A stretch of 64,000 nucleotides of DNA. It comes from Dillenia suffruticosa. Its lineage: Eukaryota > Streptophyta > Magnoliopsida > Dilleniales > Dilleniaceae. Within the stretch, counting starts at the first letter, position 1. The number at the start of each line of letters is the position of its first letter. The notes under the pieces were generated by a model. It worked only from the letters and a program-made list of their open reading frames with translations, did no database searches and was not told the origin of the DNA. A program made the position numbers and the translations under genes. The stretch spans positions 22,763,201 through 22,827,200 of the forward strand of contig JAVTVX010000004.1 in the NCBI GenBank assembly GCA_033439265.1, given 5' to 3'. Positions 20,626-34,540 of the stretch are shown here, one piece after another.

Positions 20626-23420
20626 GTCCTCTATGCCTGCCACCAGGAAATCAAAGAGTCCCACCGATCCACGAATCTAAAAGATCTCTCCATGGCAACT
20701 ATGGTCCTAAGCAATCGGGGATCTAGAACCCAAGGGCAGTGGGGGAAAAATATTTTTATAAAATAGAATGACATGTTAGTGGATCGATTGACGATTTTCG
20801 TGGGGTAATATCTTGGGTTGAATGAGGATAATATTTATTTGACATGTAAAAATTAATAAAATTATTTTGGTCTAGTGGGGTAATTACCCACCTTCGTTTC
20901 TATGTGGCTTTGCCACCGGTCCTAAGTGAATCATCAAGATAATGATCACAAACTTACAGGCCACATATTATTATTGATTAAGATGATCTAATCCATGGGA
21001 TGAGAGTCATGGCAAGTCGACATGCAGTATGCACGTATGTTCATGTCAAAATAGAATCGCGGTGTCCACCTCGGAAGACGAAGGTGTTACTTTAGATCTC
21101 GTGTTGGATGCAATCTCTGAAGTGTAAAGTGAGAACCAAAGGCTTTCCTCCAATATAAAGATGGCTAAACAGTTGGTAAAATCAATACATTTTTCTCTTC
21201 AGATCAGGTAAAAGTGAGCAGACTAACCAGTTTTTGTAAGATCTCTACAGAGACAAAATATGGAATATGAAAGAGAACAATCACAATTTTCTGCAAATGT
21301 TACAGCATTATAATGTGATAGATAACAAATATACCACCTGACTTCCCCATTCGAATTATAAATCCCTGGACCTCCCCACGTCTGGAAAGTTTGCACAGCC
21401 TTGGGAAAAAATGCCTGGTCAGAAAAAGGTATTCAGATGCTTGATTCAGTAGCAAGGAAAGCATGTCAGAGAAATACATGGAATGCCATAGGAAAGGATA
21501 CGAGCAAGAAGTAAAAAAAAGGGACATGAGTTCAGTAAAAGCCAATATTTGTCAAGATAAAAAGTGAAAGCAACAAGGATGTAGAAAGCAATTGGATAAA
21601 GAGAGGTGAGAGCAGGAGACAATAGGCTATGGTGGCATGTTACCTTGGGCCCCGTCCATTGAATGATTTAACAAACAATCCAAAATTGCCCTGCATACTG
21701 TATAAGGTCAGCACATGTGAACATACCGTCCCAGACATACTCATTGATTATTAGCTGTCTAGGAGATTTGTTTGTCCCTAGTCATGGATGAAACCTCCTT
21801 CGCACAACTTGAAAAGGACATTGAAATGCTCCCCTGCAAGCAAGATTCCCGCTTCCAATGAACATTTAGTGGTTTGCATAATGTGACACAATCAGATACG
21901 GCATTTTATGCTGTCAATGAGGAGTTGCAACTTGCATGCAAATATCATCAAATCCTTTGCCTTCTTCAGGTCGGTAATTACCACAGTAACTTCAGGTTCT
22001 AAATCGGTGCACAAAATTTTGAGACAAAACCCAAACAAAATGAACCGTTTAGACATGTGATCCTAAATCTCATACAACTTTTAAGACTGTGCAGAGTACT
22101 TGTCTTGTTCATAAGAAGTTTTTATGCCGCTTGTGCCTGAAAAGCTTGATGTGGATCAGAGGAGGATAACATTTTACTCTATACTGCTCATGTTTCTTGT
22201 GGAGCATGTCTAAAACAGATGTGGAACCTGTGCATAATTTGTTTCATCCTACGCTCATCAAGACAAGTACTCTGCATAGCCGTAAAAATGTATCGTTTAG
22301 GCATGAAGGACGTTCTTCTGGTTCCTATTACATTTTTCTGACAATAACTGCATCCGCAAATGCAATACATAGCAACCCGAACCCTAGTACCTGTTAACAA
22401 CCTCACCCAACATTAATCTTTCACTCAGAGACACTACCTGCACCTGCACCTGCACCTTTTGTTCACATGCTTAGTAATAACCACTTATCTTGTTCACACT
22501 TCCAGTTCCCCTCTTGTTCCTACGTAGATAAGTATTGAAGAATCTTCAGCTGATTTCCATGGTGAAAAAGGATGTGACAATATAATACAAAGTTAATAAC
22601 GGCAACTTCCACAAATGTTAGGGGCCCATGAAATCTATGTAGGATTCAAAAGAAAAATTTTTATTGTATTTCATTAAAGAAAGAGAAAAAAATCCAAGCA
22701 GGAGAAAAAAAGATCTTCATTGAAATTCAAACACAGAAAAATAGTGTTCAAGTGTCTTGTCACTTAGGAGCTAAAAAAGGCCAAATGTTGACCATACATA
22801 AGCTTTGATCATCTGCCAAAGGCAGCATAACATAAGCTAGAATCATCTGCATTATGATCCATTACAATATGCAGCTGAGAAGGGCTGTAAGCTAGGATTT
22901 GCCAGACAGACACCATGAAGTTTGCTCTCTTTGCCACGGAAGGGAAATAAAAAGCAGGATCTACAATGGCAGTCGTATGGATAAACATTTAAGACAGCTT
23001 TGTTAACTCTCCCAACACACCTCTATGGTAAAAGCCCTTTGAATCATCTCTCCCTCTCTCTCTTTCCTGTCAAAACTGAGAGATGGTTCATTCGTCTCAT
23101 GTATAGCCAAAGTATTGATGCCCGGAGTGCATTTAATAGAATCTTATGCCACGCAACTACAAGGCACAGCAGATTAAAATTTTCACCACGTCATGTATAT
23201 TGTAAATTACAGTTCTCCAATACATTGCCGACTTGCCTTAATCCCTTTTCCTAATTGTTGAATTCTAATCGCCTTGATCCCTTCTTTTGCATCAATTCTT
23301 ATTAAAGTTGTTCGTAAGCTTGATGAGGCTTACCAAACTTCACATACAAGTCTGACTTTTTTGGTGGGAGCCTGGCTGGAATTCACTAGAATAAGAAAAA
23401 AATATTTATTTATTTATTTT
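20626..23420. other. intergenic region, no gene recognised
   Basis: About 2.8 kb without a convincing coding frame. An 18-bp perfect inverted repeat (tgcagagtacttgtcttg at 22090-22107, reversed at 22259-22276) and a related 21-bp direct repeat (about 22036 and 22285) show a local rearrangement. A short (cctgca)n tract lies at about 22437-22456. Composition is less AT-rich than the array to the left, so decayed genic DNA is possible, but nothing is recognisable. Confidence 0.5.
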
Positions 23421-23423
23421 TTT

Positions 23424-23510
23424 GGGTTACATGAAATTTGAACTCGGATCACAGGGTTAGAGAAACGGATTGTGACCAATAAGCTATTACCATGAGGACT
23501 TAAAAAAAAA
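23424..23510 (-). mobile_element. tRNA-derived SINE
   Basis: Read on the minus strand, tagcttattgg matches a Pol III A box and gagttcaaatttc matches a B box about 30 bp later. A tail follows (T-rich on the plus strand at 23401-23423). The same family occurs at 53000-53098. Part of it is repeated at 24044-24090 on the other side of the plastid insert. Confidence 0.65.
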
Positions 23511-23584
23511 ATTAGTTGATAATATTCTATTAGTTTTAGTTGAGAATTTTTTGAAAGATTCCTATGAAAGGGGTCATTAACGCC

Positions 23585-24090
<506 letters not shown>

Positions 24091-24359
24091 TATATATTCT
24101 TGAAGAGCAAAACTATAAATGGAATAAATAGACAAAATTTGGATCAAGGTTTACAAGTGCATTTTGGATGAAACTCCCACTCGCCACTAAAGCGACTATG
24201 TTGGGGGGAAGTTTGTAACATACAAAATCTCTTCCCTCAAATACCACAAATTATTTTCCTCGCCAAATTTCTCAACAACTATCAGCAAAGTCACTAGGTT
24301 GTTGGAAGCTGCCATGCTGTCCAAACTCTGGCCAATTTGCCCAGCAGCCACAGCGGCAC

Positions 24360-26318
24360 TCATTGTTGATGGAAGATGCCGTTGACAGATTCGAAGCTCG
24401 GGATATTGACAACTGAGAAACGAAAAGTAAACGCCTCCTTTCAGTAAAATACGTTATGGAAGAAAAGCGCAGCTCTGATTGTTAGGAGAGTTGAACATTA
24501 CCATTTCCATATGATGCCATTGTGAGAGGTGTAGAGATGATTTTTCGGGCAACATTGGTAATATCCTCTAAGGTGATTTCGTCCACAGCCTTCAAGAAAT
24601 GTTCCACAGGTTTCCTGACCACACAATAATGAAATTGCAATAAGTAAATGCAATAAAAATCTCTTGTTCATCTGTACAAAAGGAAGGTCAACCAAAAGGA
24701 TGTCTGTTCTCCAGATAGTAAATGCATAATGTCACTAAATCAGAGCCAATTCCAACATAATAAACCTGCACGGGTGACTCTAAAACTAGTGTTTCCATGA
24801 TAAGGGTCGAAAATCCACATTAAGTACCTTATCTTGGTAAAACAAGCCAGGCCTATTTAGAACCATTTTACCTCCCTAACCTCTAACCTTGTTTTATCTT
24901 TTCCCTCACAAAAGCACATAATTCAATTTTGGGAACACATCAAAATTTTGGTTCTTTTATTTCTACAGAGAAGAAGTTGCAATCAGTACCAGAGATGGGC
25001 CATATTTAACTCGATCTTTATTTTAACTATTCCCTCACAAGTTATTGAAGTCGAAGCCCTGGCTTAGGAACTCAAGGCTATAAAAGTATCTTTCAGATAG
25101 ACCTATGATTTATCTTTAATAATTGGTGATCTCGATTCACAACTGTGTAAGTTCAGTTCAAAATTGCATCAATGAAACAAAGTTCCACCGGACCTTTTGA
25201 GCTAGACCTATGAATCACCAGTTCTAGACTATCTTTCAAAATAGTCTAGGTGTTTTCAACATAATGTGTCTCAGCACAGACAACATATCTTTTTGATCTC
25301 GGCCACAGCTCAAACACATCATCGAAATGTCACAAACTACATAGGTATCACTTTTTTTTTCTGTATACATCGAAACTGGCAGATTTTTTTTTTTTTAAAT
25401 CTAATTATGATTTGAGTACTGATTTCATGTTCATCGATGTGCAATTAACATATTTCAATTTCCACATATTGATTGAATGCATATATCCTGATTATAATTT
25501 AAAGAGTTATGATGGTTACAGATGCAATGATAATACTGTTGGGCATTAAGTAACAAAAACCTGTCACCAAGGAACAATGGGCCTTGAAGGCATTTTTGAT
25601 ACAAGAGAAGTCATTATGGCACAACAGAGTCATAACAGTATTATCAGTGATCTAGATATCACATCTTTATAAAGAAGAAAATGGCATGACACTCCTTGCA
25701 TCAACGTGTAGTTGTGCACTCATATTCAAATTCATGTTTCTCAAACATATTTTCAACAAAGGTGCATAGGATGCGATTGTCTTATATTTTTCATATTTGT
25801 TTTGTTGACGAGTTTTTGTGTTGTGCCTTGTGTTACTTGTGCATGTAATTGCTCTCTAAAGCTAGACCTAGACCACACATTCCTGGAAAAAGAGAGTAAT
25901 AGAATCAATGTTTAGAACAGACGAATGTATGTGCCATTAAAAAGTGAAGACGTGCCCTTGCTAAGTATCTTAGATTTAGCATGTTCGGAAGCAGGCTTGT
26001 TTGTGGGGAAAGGAAAGGAAAAAAAAAAAAGGAAGAAGAGAAAGAAAAAAAAGAAAAAGAAAAAGAATTACATTTTAAAACTACAAGCAAACACGTATTT
26101 CTAAGCATTGCAGAAAGGAGTCCAACAGCCATGGAGTTGGGAAATACCTCTCTCCATACGTCAAAATTTGTCTCCCAATATCTTCAGATTCTATCATCTG
26201 CCATGTAAAGATCCATCAAGACATTTTGTCAAGATATTTATAAAATAATAATAATAAGAAGAAGAAGAAGAAGGATGATTTGTGAAGGGAATACATCATT
26301 GTTGAGACATGGAACACA

Positions 26319-26359
<41 letters not shown>

Positions 26360-29300
26360 ATACTCTAGATTCCAAATTCATCAAAACTGCAGATTTTGTC
26401 GACTCCTTTGCCCGATTTAGCTGTACCTGATCAACTGCCAAAGGAGAAATTTAAATTAGGAGGCTTGCAAATAGAATCAGCAAACTGTGACAACCTGTTG
26501 ACAATGAAATGAAGTGTGGAATAAGAACCTTTTCTAGGGGTTGCAATCTCAAGTAGTTCTCTTGCTGCCACTTCAACAGCTTTTGACGCAAATGTAGGGT
26601 CCTAGCCAAGGTTAAAGAGCACACTAAATAGTGGACACCAATTATACATACAGGCAGGACAATGGGTGATGTGATAATCACAAGTCACAGCCACATAGTA
26701 TGGTGTTCGTTTGGCATGTAAAGCACATAAATTCACATAAAAGGACACAAGTTAAAGAAAGCATATGTTTGTACTATCTTATCAGTTGTAGACAAAAGTA
26801 GCCAGATTTGAAGGTTTAGAATGCCATCTTACAGTCGTCGCATGAATGCCAAATATTCCAGAATTATTGTAGATGCTGTTGAATGCAGAAAAGGACTGGA
26901 TCTCTGGATATGCATTTAGCACACGAAGATCTGTGTTCAGATGCAGAAAACAAACGGCAGTATAAGCTATACGACATGCTGACAAGCCATCTACTTAGTA
27001 AACATTGATGCAAATAATTTAAGAAATGCTAAGTGGATGAAGGAGAAAGCAACTCCAATACAAAATATGAGATATCTAAGTATTAGGAGTGTCACTAACT
27101 CACATAGCCTAGAGTGCATCCCTTTTCCAGGACCCCCTGCCGAGAACGAACCGCCTCCTCCCATAAGCATCTTCAAGACAGTAAAGAGTTCACTTGAAAA
27201 AATGTTATTGAATTCACTTTTCAGGTAAAATACATCATAAGAAGGAAAGAAAAAGAATCTCTAGAGGCAGGTTCAGTATGGAAAACCTGAAGAACAGTGG
27301 CAATAGCAGCATCTTTTTCATTGTGCCATCCACCAGGAACTTCAAAAGCAAGAGCGACATGGGTGCTCTAGCAACAAAAGATGTTAGTGAATAGCAGTAG
27401 TTCCAATTAATTTGAGAGCATATTATGCAACAATTTCTTGATACATACTGGTGAATCAGCTTGACATCGATATTCACCACCTACATACTTGGATTTTGGT
27501 TCTCCAGGGCCTGGCTTGCTAGAAAGGTCAGAAAGAAGTGGCTCTGCAAGAGAGACAAGCTCCTTGTGTTCCACTCCAGATGCAGCTAGAACAATCCGAG
27601 GAGCAGTATAATTTTCCTGTAATTATCACAGGAGACAGCATTCAGATTACAGCACTCAAACTTAGAAAATTAGTAACAATGCAATATGACCAAGAAACAA
27701 CAAAAAATTCTGAATGCAAATTTTGAACAAAAATTACTTGACCAGTAGTCAAGTATGCTAGAAAAAGAATGTTCTTCTCTTACAGCAACAAATTCCTCCA
27801 GAATGCTGCTATTCAAATTGTCTACTACTGATTGAGGGGCCAAGAGAGGCTTTGCCAATGCACCGGAATAACCAGCAGAGTGAATGGCCTCTAAAAGTAA
27901 GCCTTGAGGATTGTTGGAAACTTCTCCAAGCTCAAGTTTTACCTTCTCAAGCTGCAAGAAAATTACCACTCGATACCATGATCAAAATATTCAAATGGAA
28001 GCTACAAGAAAAACACTTGGAAAGAAGGTGACAGAAAATACCTGTTCTTTGACCTCCCAATCCAAGAAGACCGGATTTTTCACACAGTCAACAAGCAATT
28101 CTACCATCTCCGGGAGATACGTTTTTAAGGCATCAAAAGTATAGCCCATCTGCTCCCTGGAGGCTGATGCAGTTACATTACCTCCTATAGCTTCAATCTC
28201 CCTGACAATGCGCAAGTGGCTGCGATTTGCTGTGCTCTTGAAAGCCATCTTTTCAAGCACATGTGTGGCCCCACAAGACTCTGGGGTCTCATAAATGGAG
28301 CCACAATCAACATATAAGCCTAGTGACGCTGTGGGAGTCTGATTAAGCAAACAGATCTGTTGTCACTAGGAACAAAACAACATAAAAAGAAAACAATAGC
28401 AATGCAGTGATGCATTCCACCATTTACTTCTGTTCTCTAAAAGCATGGTTTAGAAAAGGTTTTGCTTCTGAGGACAAATCTTATGAAACCTATACATAAA
28501 AGTTGTAAGATGGAAGCATTGCTAGAATTCTATAAGAATGAATTAAATATCGGTATTTACTTTTTAAAAAGATGGTTTTTTAACAAAAGCAAACATATTG
28601 GTTAAATTTCCCTAGATGGAATAACTTCAGATACTTGTTTATAACAATGCAGAACTGGCTCTATAATGCCCAACAAAGTAAAAATCAGAATTTCTTTTGC
28701 TAATAAAAGAAGCCTAATCACAACAATATAAGTTATACAATCTATAATACAATGAAACATACCACAGATGATGCAGAGGCTATCCTCAGTCCATTAGAAA
28801 GTGTTGTAACCCTGGTCTTGCTAGGTTCAACATAATCAGGTAGTGAAGGTGGCAGGCTAACATCTGGAAGTGGAAATTCCAAGGGAGGAAGGCTACTCGA
28901 CCGCTCTCCAGTCAGCCAGCTGAACAGACCACCTTGTGAAGATAATGAGGATGAGGAGACAACACTTGATGTTGCAAACCTGGCAGCGTGCAGATTTCCC
29001 AGACGGCCCTACGCAAGCAAATAAATAAACATGAATCCAACGATTCAATTCATCAGATTTTGACCTTTTGTGTGCAGGTGAGTGAGTTTGTGTGTGTGAG
29101 GGAGAGAGAGAAAGATTAAATTTTCTGCAGAAACATCGCTTGCTAATTGCATTTCAAAATGAGATGCTAACAATACATGGAATGTCAATCTCAAAAACCA
29201 AAATGTAACTATTAAATTCAATCCCTTTGCAAGCCTAGCACATGTAATGTCACAGGGGAAAAGTTTAAGGTACGAGGATAACATTTTAAGGTGAGATATA

Positions 29301-31160
29301 TTTTTGAGAGAAATATCAAGGTGAAATGTTACTTCCATAATATTTCCCCTTTCCATACGTACGGTTGAATTTGGAAACAAAAGAGCAGATAGCCCTTAAA
29401 TAGTTCTCTTGTTTGGTATGGTAAGATGAATTAAAAGACTAAATTTTAAGGTGCGTAAATGCATTTATGATATGATATCTAACCTTCTACTATGCCAAAC
29501 ATTACGATTTCAAAATAATGAGATGCTAACAATACATGTACATGTCATTCTCAAAACCAAAAGATAACTATTAAACTCAATCCCTTTTCAAACTCAGAAG
29601 ATGTATGTCAGAAAGGGAAAATTTTAAGGGTGAAAAATTACAAGTGTAACATTTCAATATTTCCCCTTTCCCTGTGTACATAGGAATTCGAAACCAAAGA
29701 AGTAAAATTTAACCCTTAAATTGATAAAATAAAAGACTAAATTTTAGTTGCCTAAAAATACATTTTTGATATATGCTAGACGTTAATCATTTTAAAATGA
29801 ATTTTCTTTTCCATTTAGTGGTTTCCTTAAGAAAGATTGGTTATATTAATATTCTGATCTTTGTCAAATACAGAACACACAAAAAGCACCTTCTTTCTAA
29901 ACTATCACTAATATTTTTCGTTTATTTGATCCATTTGGATGTGACAAATCCATACTCAAATGGAGTTATAGATTTCTGATGTTGGTTCATTTGGGGAGAG
30001 AGAGAGAGAGGGAGGGAGAGAGAGAGAGAGGGAGGGAGGGATTTGGCATTTGGGAACTTAAATCCCAAAAACATTTAAGAGACCTAAAATATTTTCCCTT
30101 TCCCAGCCCTTTTACCCTACCCACCCCGCTTTAGAGTAACATTTACCCCAACCCTATGAAAAACTGGGAGGAGGGGAAAGTTTGTTCACCTAACACTCTT
30201 GGGTGAAATTTTAAATAGGTAATTTTTTACATCTTTTCCAATGTTTTGGAGGAATGGGATTGAAGGAAACCGGAGGAACATCAGCATCTAAATATGTGGG
30301 AGTTTTTTTATTTATTTTTTAAAAAAGAAAAAACAAACGAGGAGGTTGAGGGAATTTGAGGATTTCGGATAACCTTGAATCCCTCCAACTCTTCAAAAAC
30401 TTGTCCACTCAGATTTGGAGGATTTTCGAGGGGAGGGAAACTGTTAATGAAAAATTAAAAATATATCAAATTTACCTTTTCATCCGATTCATAATTTTTA
30501 ACATCCAAACTAGAAGGAATGTTTCATCCCTTCCCGTCCCTCTCATCCCCTTCCCTTCTCTAACGAACCCTCCCCTTCCCTCGCCTTCAAAACCCCCCAA
30601 ACAATACATAAGATGCTGAACAACCCAAAAACCATAATCAAAAAACTCAAGTTATCCCAATTGGGCATGGAAGATGAAATGTTCATATGAATCCAAATCA
30701 AACAAGTAAAACAAAAATGCCTCTTTTCACACAATAGTAAACCTCAAAAATCCGAAACAACACTCACTTTTCACAAACCCAGATTGTTCATATCAAATCA
30801 AATTACGTTTCAAAGGTTTCACCTGTTCTAAGAACAATTTCAAGGAAAAAAATAATCAAGAAATTAGGAAAATAATTTTTTAAAAAAATCTGAACCAACT
30901 CCCTACAACATCAAAAACCGTCGCTCGTACAAAATGAAGTGTTCAAGAAATCCAAGAAGTACAGATATAGACACACAAATCACTTCAGCCAAAAAAAAAA
31001 AAAAAAAAAAAAAAAAAACCACATTTAGATCTAACAATTGCCCTTATAAAAGTCATTTGAAAATCTAAATGAGGAAAGAAAATCAGGGTTTCAATGATCA
31101 AAACGTTAGTAGTTCACTGACCTTAAGAGCCCTTAATCGTGAAGCTGCGGTTCTGTACAT
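24360..31160 (-). CDS. mitochondrial-processing peptidase subunit alpha
   Basis: Thirteen exons with GT-AG borders and consistent phases encode 509 aa: 31160-31122, 29008-28763, 28338-28042, 27951-27784, 27616-27449, 27367-27287, 27170-27104, 26930-26833, 26601-26529, 26434-26358, 26197-26148, 24614-24502, 24412-24360. The N-terminus ([13 protein letters not shown], then Ser/Arg-rich) is a mitochondrial presequence. The core M16 fold shows [12 protein letters not shown] and a degenerate zinc motif HVLEK (H121, E124, K125) instead of the HxxEH of the beta subunit. The glycine-rich loop [15 protein letters not shown] (335-349) guides presequences into the active site. [18 protein letters not shown] and a short C-terminus follow. 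In plants MPP is part of cytochrome bc1 in the inner membrane, where the alpha subunit recognises precursors that the beta subunit cuts. No defect is visible. Confidence 0.95.
26324..26355. repeat. (GA)n microsatellite in an MPP-alpha intron
   Basis: About 16 GA repeats lie directly beside the donor of exon 10 (exon ends at 26358), so a length change would alter the first bases of that intron. Confidence 0.9.
29150..29720. repeat. direct repeat of about 240 bp in MPP-alpha intron 1
   Basis: Both copies open with aatgagatgctaacaataca (29158 and 29517) and share tttcccctttcc near their ends, with perhaps 20% difference overall and several indels. The duplicated stretch has no coding sense. It lies in the 2.1-kb first intron, between the presequence start and the rest of the protein. 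Confidence 0.8.
29995..30040. repeat. (GA)n / (GGGA)n microsatellite
   Basis: Mixed GAGAG and GGGAG units lie within the first intron of the MPP-alpha gene. Confidence 0.8.
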
Positions 31161-32109
31161 GGTTTTGGTTGGTTGCTTGACAGATTCAAAACCCTAGAAA
31201 ATCTTTCGTGTTCGCAGCAAAGGAGGCCTTCGCGGAGAGAGAGAGAGAGAGAGAGAGCGCTGAAGTTGAATACAACGTTGATATCCGACCCGCTCCATTT
31301 CGGGTCAAAGATTAAAAAAAGAAAAAAAAAAACCTCACAACTTCGTATATTTACATTTTGATCCCTGACTTTTAAAAAAATGGCATTAAACACCCCCCCA
31401 ATTTTTCAGTTCATTCAGATTTGAGATTTTGACAATTTCTCTTTTTTTTTTTTTTTATCATCATATGTAATTTAACCATCATAGAGTGCTGAAAGAACAT
31501 TATGATCACAAACATTTGTTACATTCAAACCTTAATTACTGATACTATACCGATAAAAATACACTGTATCGAATTTTATCAATTTTAATAATTAATTTTT
31601 TATCCAATTGATATGGCTCATAAATATTATCTTAATCTCGATTTTTAAGAATAAATTTTGAACTAAATTAATAAAACTCTCTAGTTTCTACATCATCCTA
31701 AAATTATGATACTTTGCAACCTTATTGAATGTTACCCACATGAGACATAAGCAAAAAAATAATCATGATTACTAAGAAAAAAATATAAAAACATGAATAT
31801 ATAGATTAATACGTCTAGGTTGTACAGAAACAGAAATGAGAAAACGGAAATGTATACAAAATGATATGAGAATATGATATTTTGTAAGAATAAAAGAAAT
31901 GAAAACATAATAAATGCATAAATATAAAAAATATAAAGAATTTTATGTACATATTAATAATTTTATAAAAATAATAGAATAGTCATATTTTATAATAATA
32001 ATATAAAATAATCGAATACATAATTATTAATTATAAAAAAATAACATAAAAAATAAAAATTATAATTAAATAATCAAATAATTTATTAAATATAAAAAAT
32101 ATGTAAATA

Positions 32110-32141
<32 letters not shown>

Positions 32142-32495
32142 TATGAATTTTAATATAAATATTAATTAACTTAGTGTGTTAAAACGTTTTAAAAATGTTA
32201 AAAAACTTTCATATATCAAAACAGTGTATCGAATAGTATACCATGAGTCAACTCATGGAGCCTGAAAACAAAGCTTTGTGAAATGAGTGCATCTCAACTA
32301 TGGCTTGCTGCAACCAATCATGATTTGAACACTGCCGAGAGGTTTGATGGGTGGTATGCCACTTTAACGGTGGGATCAAAACTTTTCAATAAATAGCAAC
32401 CATATTTATAATTTTTCATATTGGTCATTGAGAGTGTTGGCTTCCTAGCCTTCTTCCATTAGTTATCTAACAAGATTTTCCATTTTGGTTTTCAC
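31161..32495. other. MPP-alpha upstream region and AT-rich intergenic DNA
   Basis: 31161-31400 should hold the 5' leader and promoter of MPP-alpha, including a GA tract at 31238-31257 (CT on the gene's strand, usual for plant leaders). Beyond 31430 the sequence is extremely AT-rich, with an (AT)n run at about 32119-32143 and no gene. Confidence 0.55.
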
Positions 32496-32505
32496 TTTGT
32501 TTATG

Positions 32506-33211
32506 GAGTCAATGTTCTGAAATAACCTTAAAAAAAATTAAAATTAAAATAATCTTGGAACCAAATAAATTCTAGATATAACCTCCATTTTTCACGAGTT
32601 TGACACGCCACACCACGTGCCAGTACCCGGTTGGCCAAAACCCACGTGTCGCGTCTTCAAGACGTGACAAGCCTTTGCCGCCACCCACAGCCTCTCGCTC
32701 TGCCACCCGCGGCTCTGCTCCACTCCCCCTCCCTCCCCTTGGCTCTCTCTCCCTCCCCCGCCCACGGCTATCTCTCTCTCCCCCACGAGAAGCACAGCCG
32801 CGGGCCGGGGAAGGAGGGAGGCAGGAGCACCGTGGGGGGAGGGAGGGAGAGAGAGAGAGCCGCGGATGGGACGGAGGGGGAGCGGAGCAAAGCCGTGTGC
32901 GGGGGAGAGAGGGAGGGAGAGAGAGCCGCGGGGGGAGGGAGGGGGAGAGGAGCAGAGCCGCGGGCGGCGGAGGAAAGAGCCGCGGGGTGGAGGGAAGGGC
33001 CGCCGGGCGCCACAGGCGGAGGCTTGTCGCGTCTTCAAAACGCGACAAGTGTGCTGCATTTGAAGACTCGACACATAGGTTTCGGCCAATCGGGTGCTGT
33101 CACGTTGTGTCGCGTGTCCAACCCGCGAGAAAAATGGGTTATATGCGGAATTTGTTTGGTCCCAAGGATATTTTAAAATTTTTTTTTTAGATTTATTTCG
33201 GAACATGACTC
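32506..33211. mobile_element. GC-rich fold-back Mutator-like element (MULE-MITE)
   Basis: The flanks tttgtttatg (32496-32505) and tttgtttgtg (33212-33221) form a 10-bp target duplication with one mismatch. The ends are inverted: gagtcaatgttctgaaataa on the left, and gagtcatgttccgaaataa read back from the right. They continue through long matching arms that include aaccaaataaattc, ggccaaaaccc and gtcgcgtcttcaa. The core (about 32680-33010) is strongly GC-rich CCGCGG/CTCCCTCCC sequence whose two halves are also complementary, so almost the whole 706 bp could fold into one hairpin. No transposase. The long open frames on both strands (up to about 204 codons) follow from the GC-rich repeats and are not genes. 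Confidence 0.8.
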
Positions 33212-33221
33212 TTTGTTTGTG

Positions 33222-34130
33222 ATGATCTTAAATGCTATACAGCACCAGATTCCGAATCGCCATTGCCATTATTGGCTTTGAATGCTCGTTTGTTCTGGGC
33301 ATTTGTGGATAGAGTGATGGGCTGATCGTTGAAAGTGCCTAGCCAGTTCAACAAAAATATCTTGAATCGATGCCCATACATGCTGAGCTACCTCTAGACT
33401 TTATTCTTGTTCAAACCTCCTTTGAAGCAGGATCCTTCTGAAATAGCTTGCCCTGTGTACAGGTAACGCCTTGCAAATAGTCCAAGATTTGAAGCAGTAT
33501 CTCAAGGTACAACTGCTTAATACAAAAAAAAGGTCATTTGACATTTGGGAGTGGGTCTCCTTCTTTGAGCCCCATGAATTTCTCAAGAAATTGAACCAAG
33601 GTTGAAGGCACTCTCATGCATCTGGAGCGTCGGCCGGCGTTTCCCCACTCCCAACCATTTCTCAAACTAAGAACAATGTTTTTATTGAGATAAAATGCAG
33701 GTGGATTGCCATGATATGGAGCCAGGCGTTATAGGGCCAATTTTGTCAGCAGCATCAAATCCTGCTAACCAAATGAGACTGCACGAAATCTGTAGCTCTC
33801 TATTGTGGCTGCAAAAGTTCCATTCTTGTCACCAAACATCATGCGGCAGTTGATACTCAGAAGAAACAGTTAAACTTCCTAGTTCTCCGGTTCATAAAAA
33901 TGTATTTGGTTTTACAAAATGATGCCAAGTATCAATCAGAACAAGTGGAATGGTAATAATTCAATTGTTAGGAACAGAATGACCACATGTTATCGACTCA
34001 GAAGAAACGGGTGGTCTCTATATTTATGTAGTCTGCCCTGAAACACAGCATCGATCACCTCTTTTTTAGATTCTTGCAGGCCACAATTAGATCCTGGTCT
34101 TTATATTTTCGTAACAAGTTGGCAATTAGT
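33222..34130. other. intergenic, nothing recognised
   Basis: Moderate-complexity sequence without an open frame of interest on either strand. Confidence 0.5.
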
Positions 34131-34134
34131 TTAA

Positions 34135-34540
34135 TTGTAAATAAGATGCGAGAGTGTCGTCTGAGATAATTCGGACATGTACCAAAAAGATCCAAATATG
34201 CACCGATTCGGAGAACCAAGAACTTAAATATAAGAGATGTAGTAAAACGTAGAGATAGACCGCTGAAAACTTGGATATAAATTATCCGTAAAGATATGAA
34301 AGTTAAGGGTTTAGAAGAGGAAATGGTCTTGGATACAAATGGATGGCGTAGAAGAATCCGTATAAATTAAACTAATATATTTTAGAGATTTATCTATTGA
34401 TTTATTTAATTTTATTTTTATTTTTATTTTCTTCTTATTATATATATATATATATTTTTTTTTTTTCTTTTTTTTTCTCTATTCTTTATCCTAAATATTG
34501 GGGTTAACACTCAGTTTATTATTGTTGTTGTTGTATATTT
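34135..34540 (+). mobile_element. RTE LINE 3' end, heavily 5'-truncated
   Basis: Translating the plus strand gives KMRECRLR, FGHVPKRSKYAP, VVKRRDRPLKTW, DMKVKGLEEEM and NGWRRRIRIN with stops between. This is the conserved C-terminal block of plant RTE reverse transcriptases. It ends in attattgttgttgttgta, the TTG-repeat tail of the family, matching the tail type of the 5203-7939 element. It is a dead 5'-truncated copy. No clear target duplication was found. Confidence 0.8.

Noticed and set aside
32572-33206. Overlapping open frames of 158-204 codons on both strands with Arg/Pro/Ser-rich proteins
   Set aside because: They lie wholly inside the GC-rich fold-back element, mirror each other through its inverted arms, and are low in complexity. 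They are compositional shadows.
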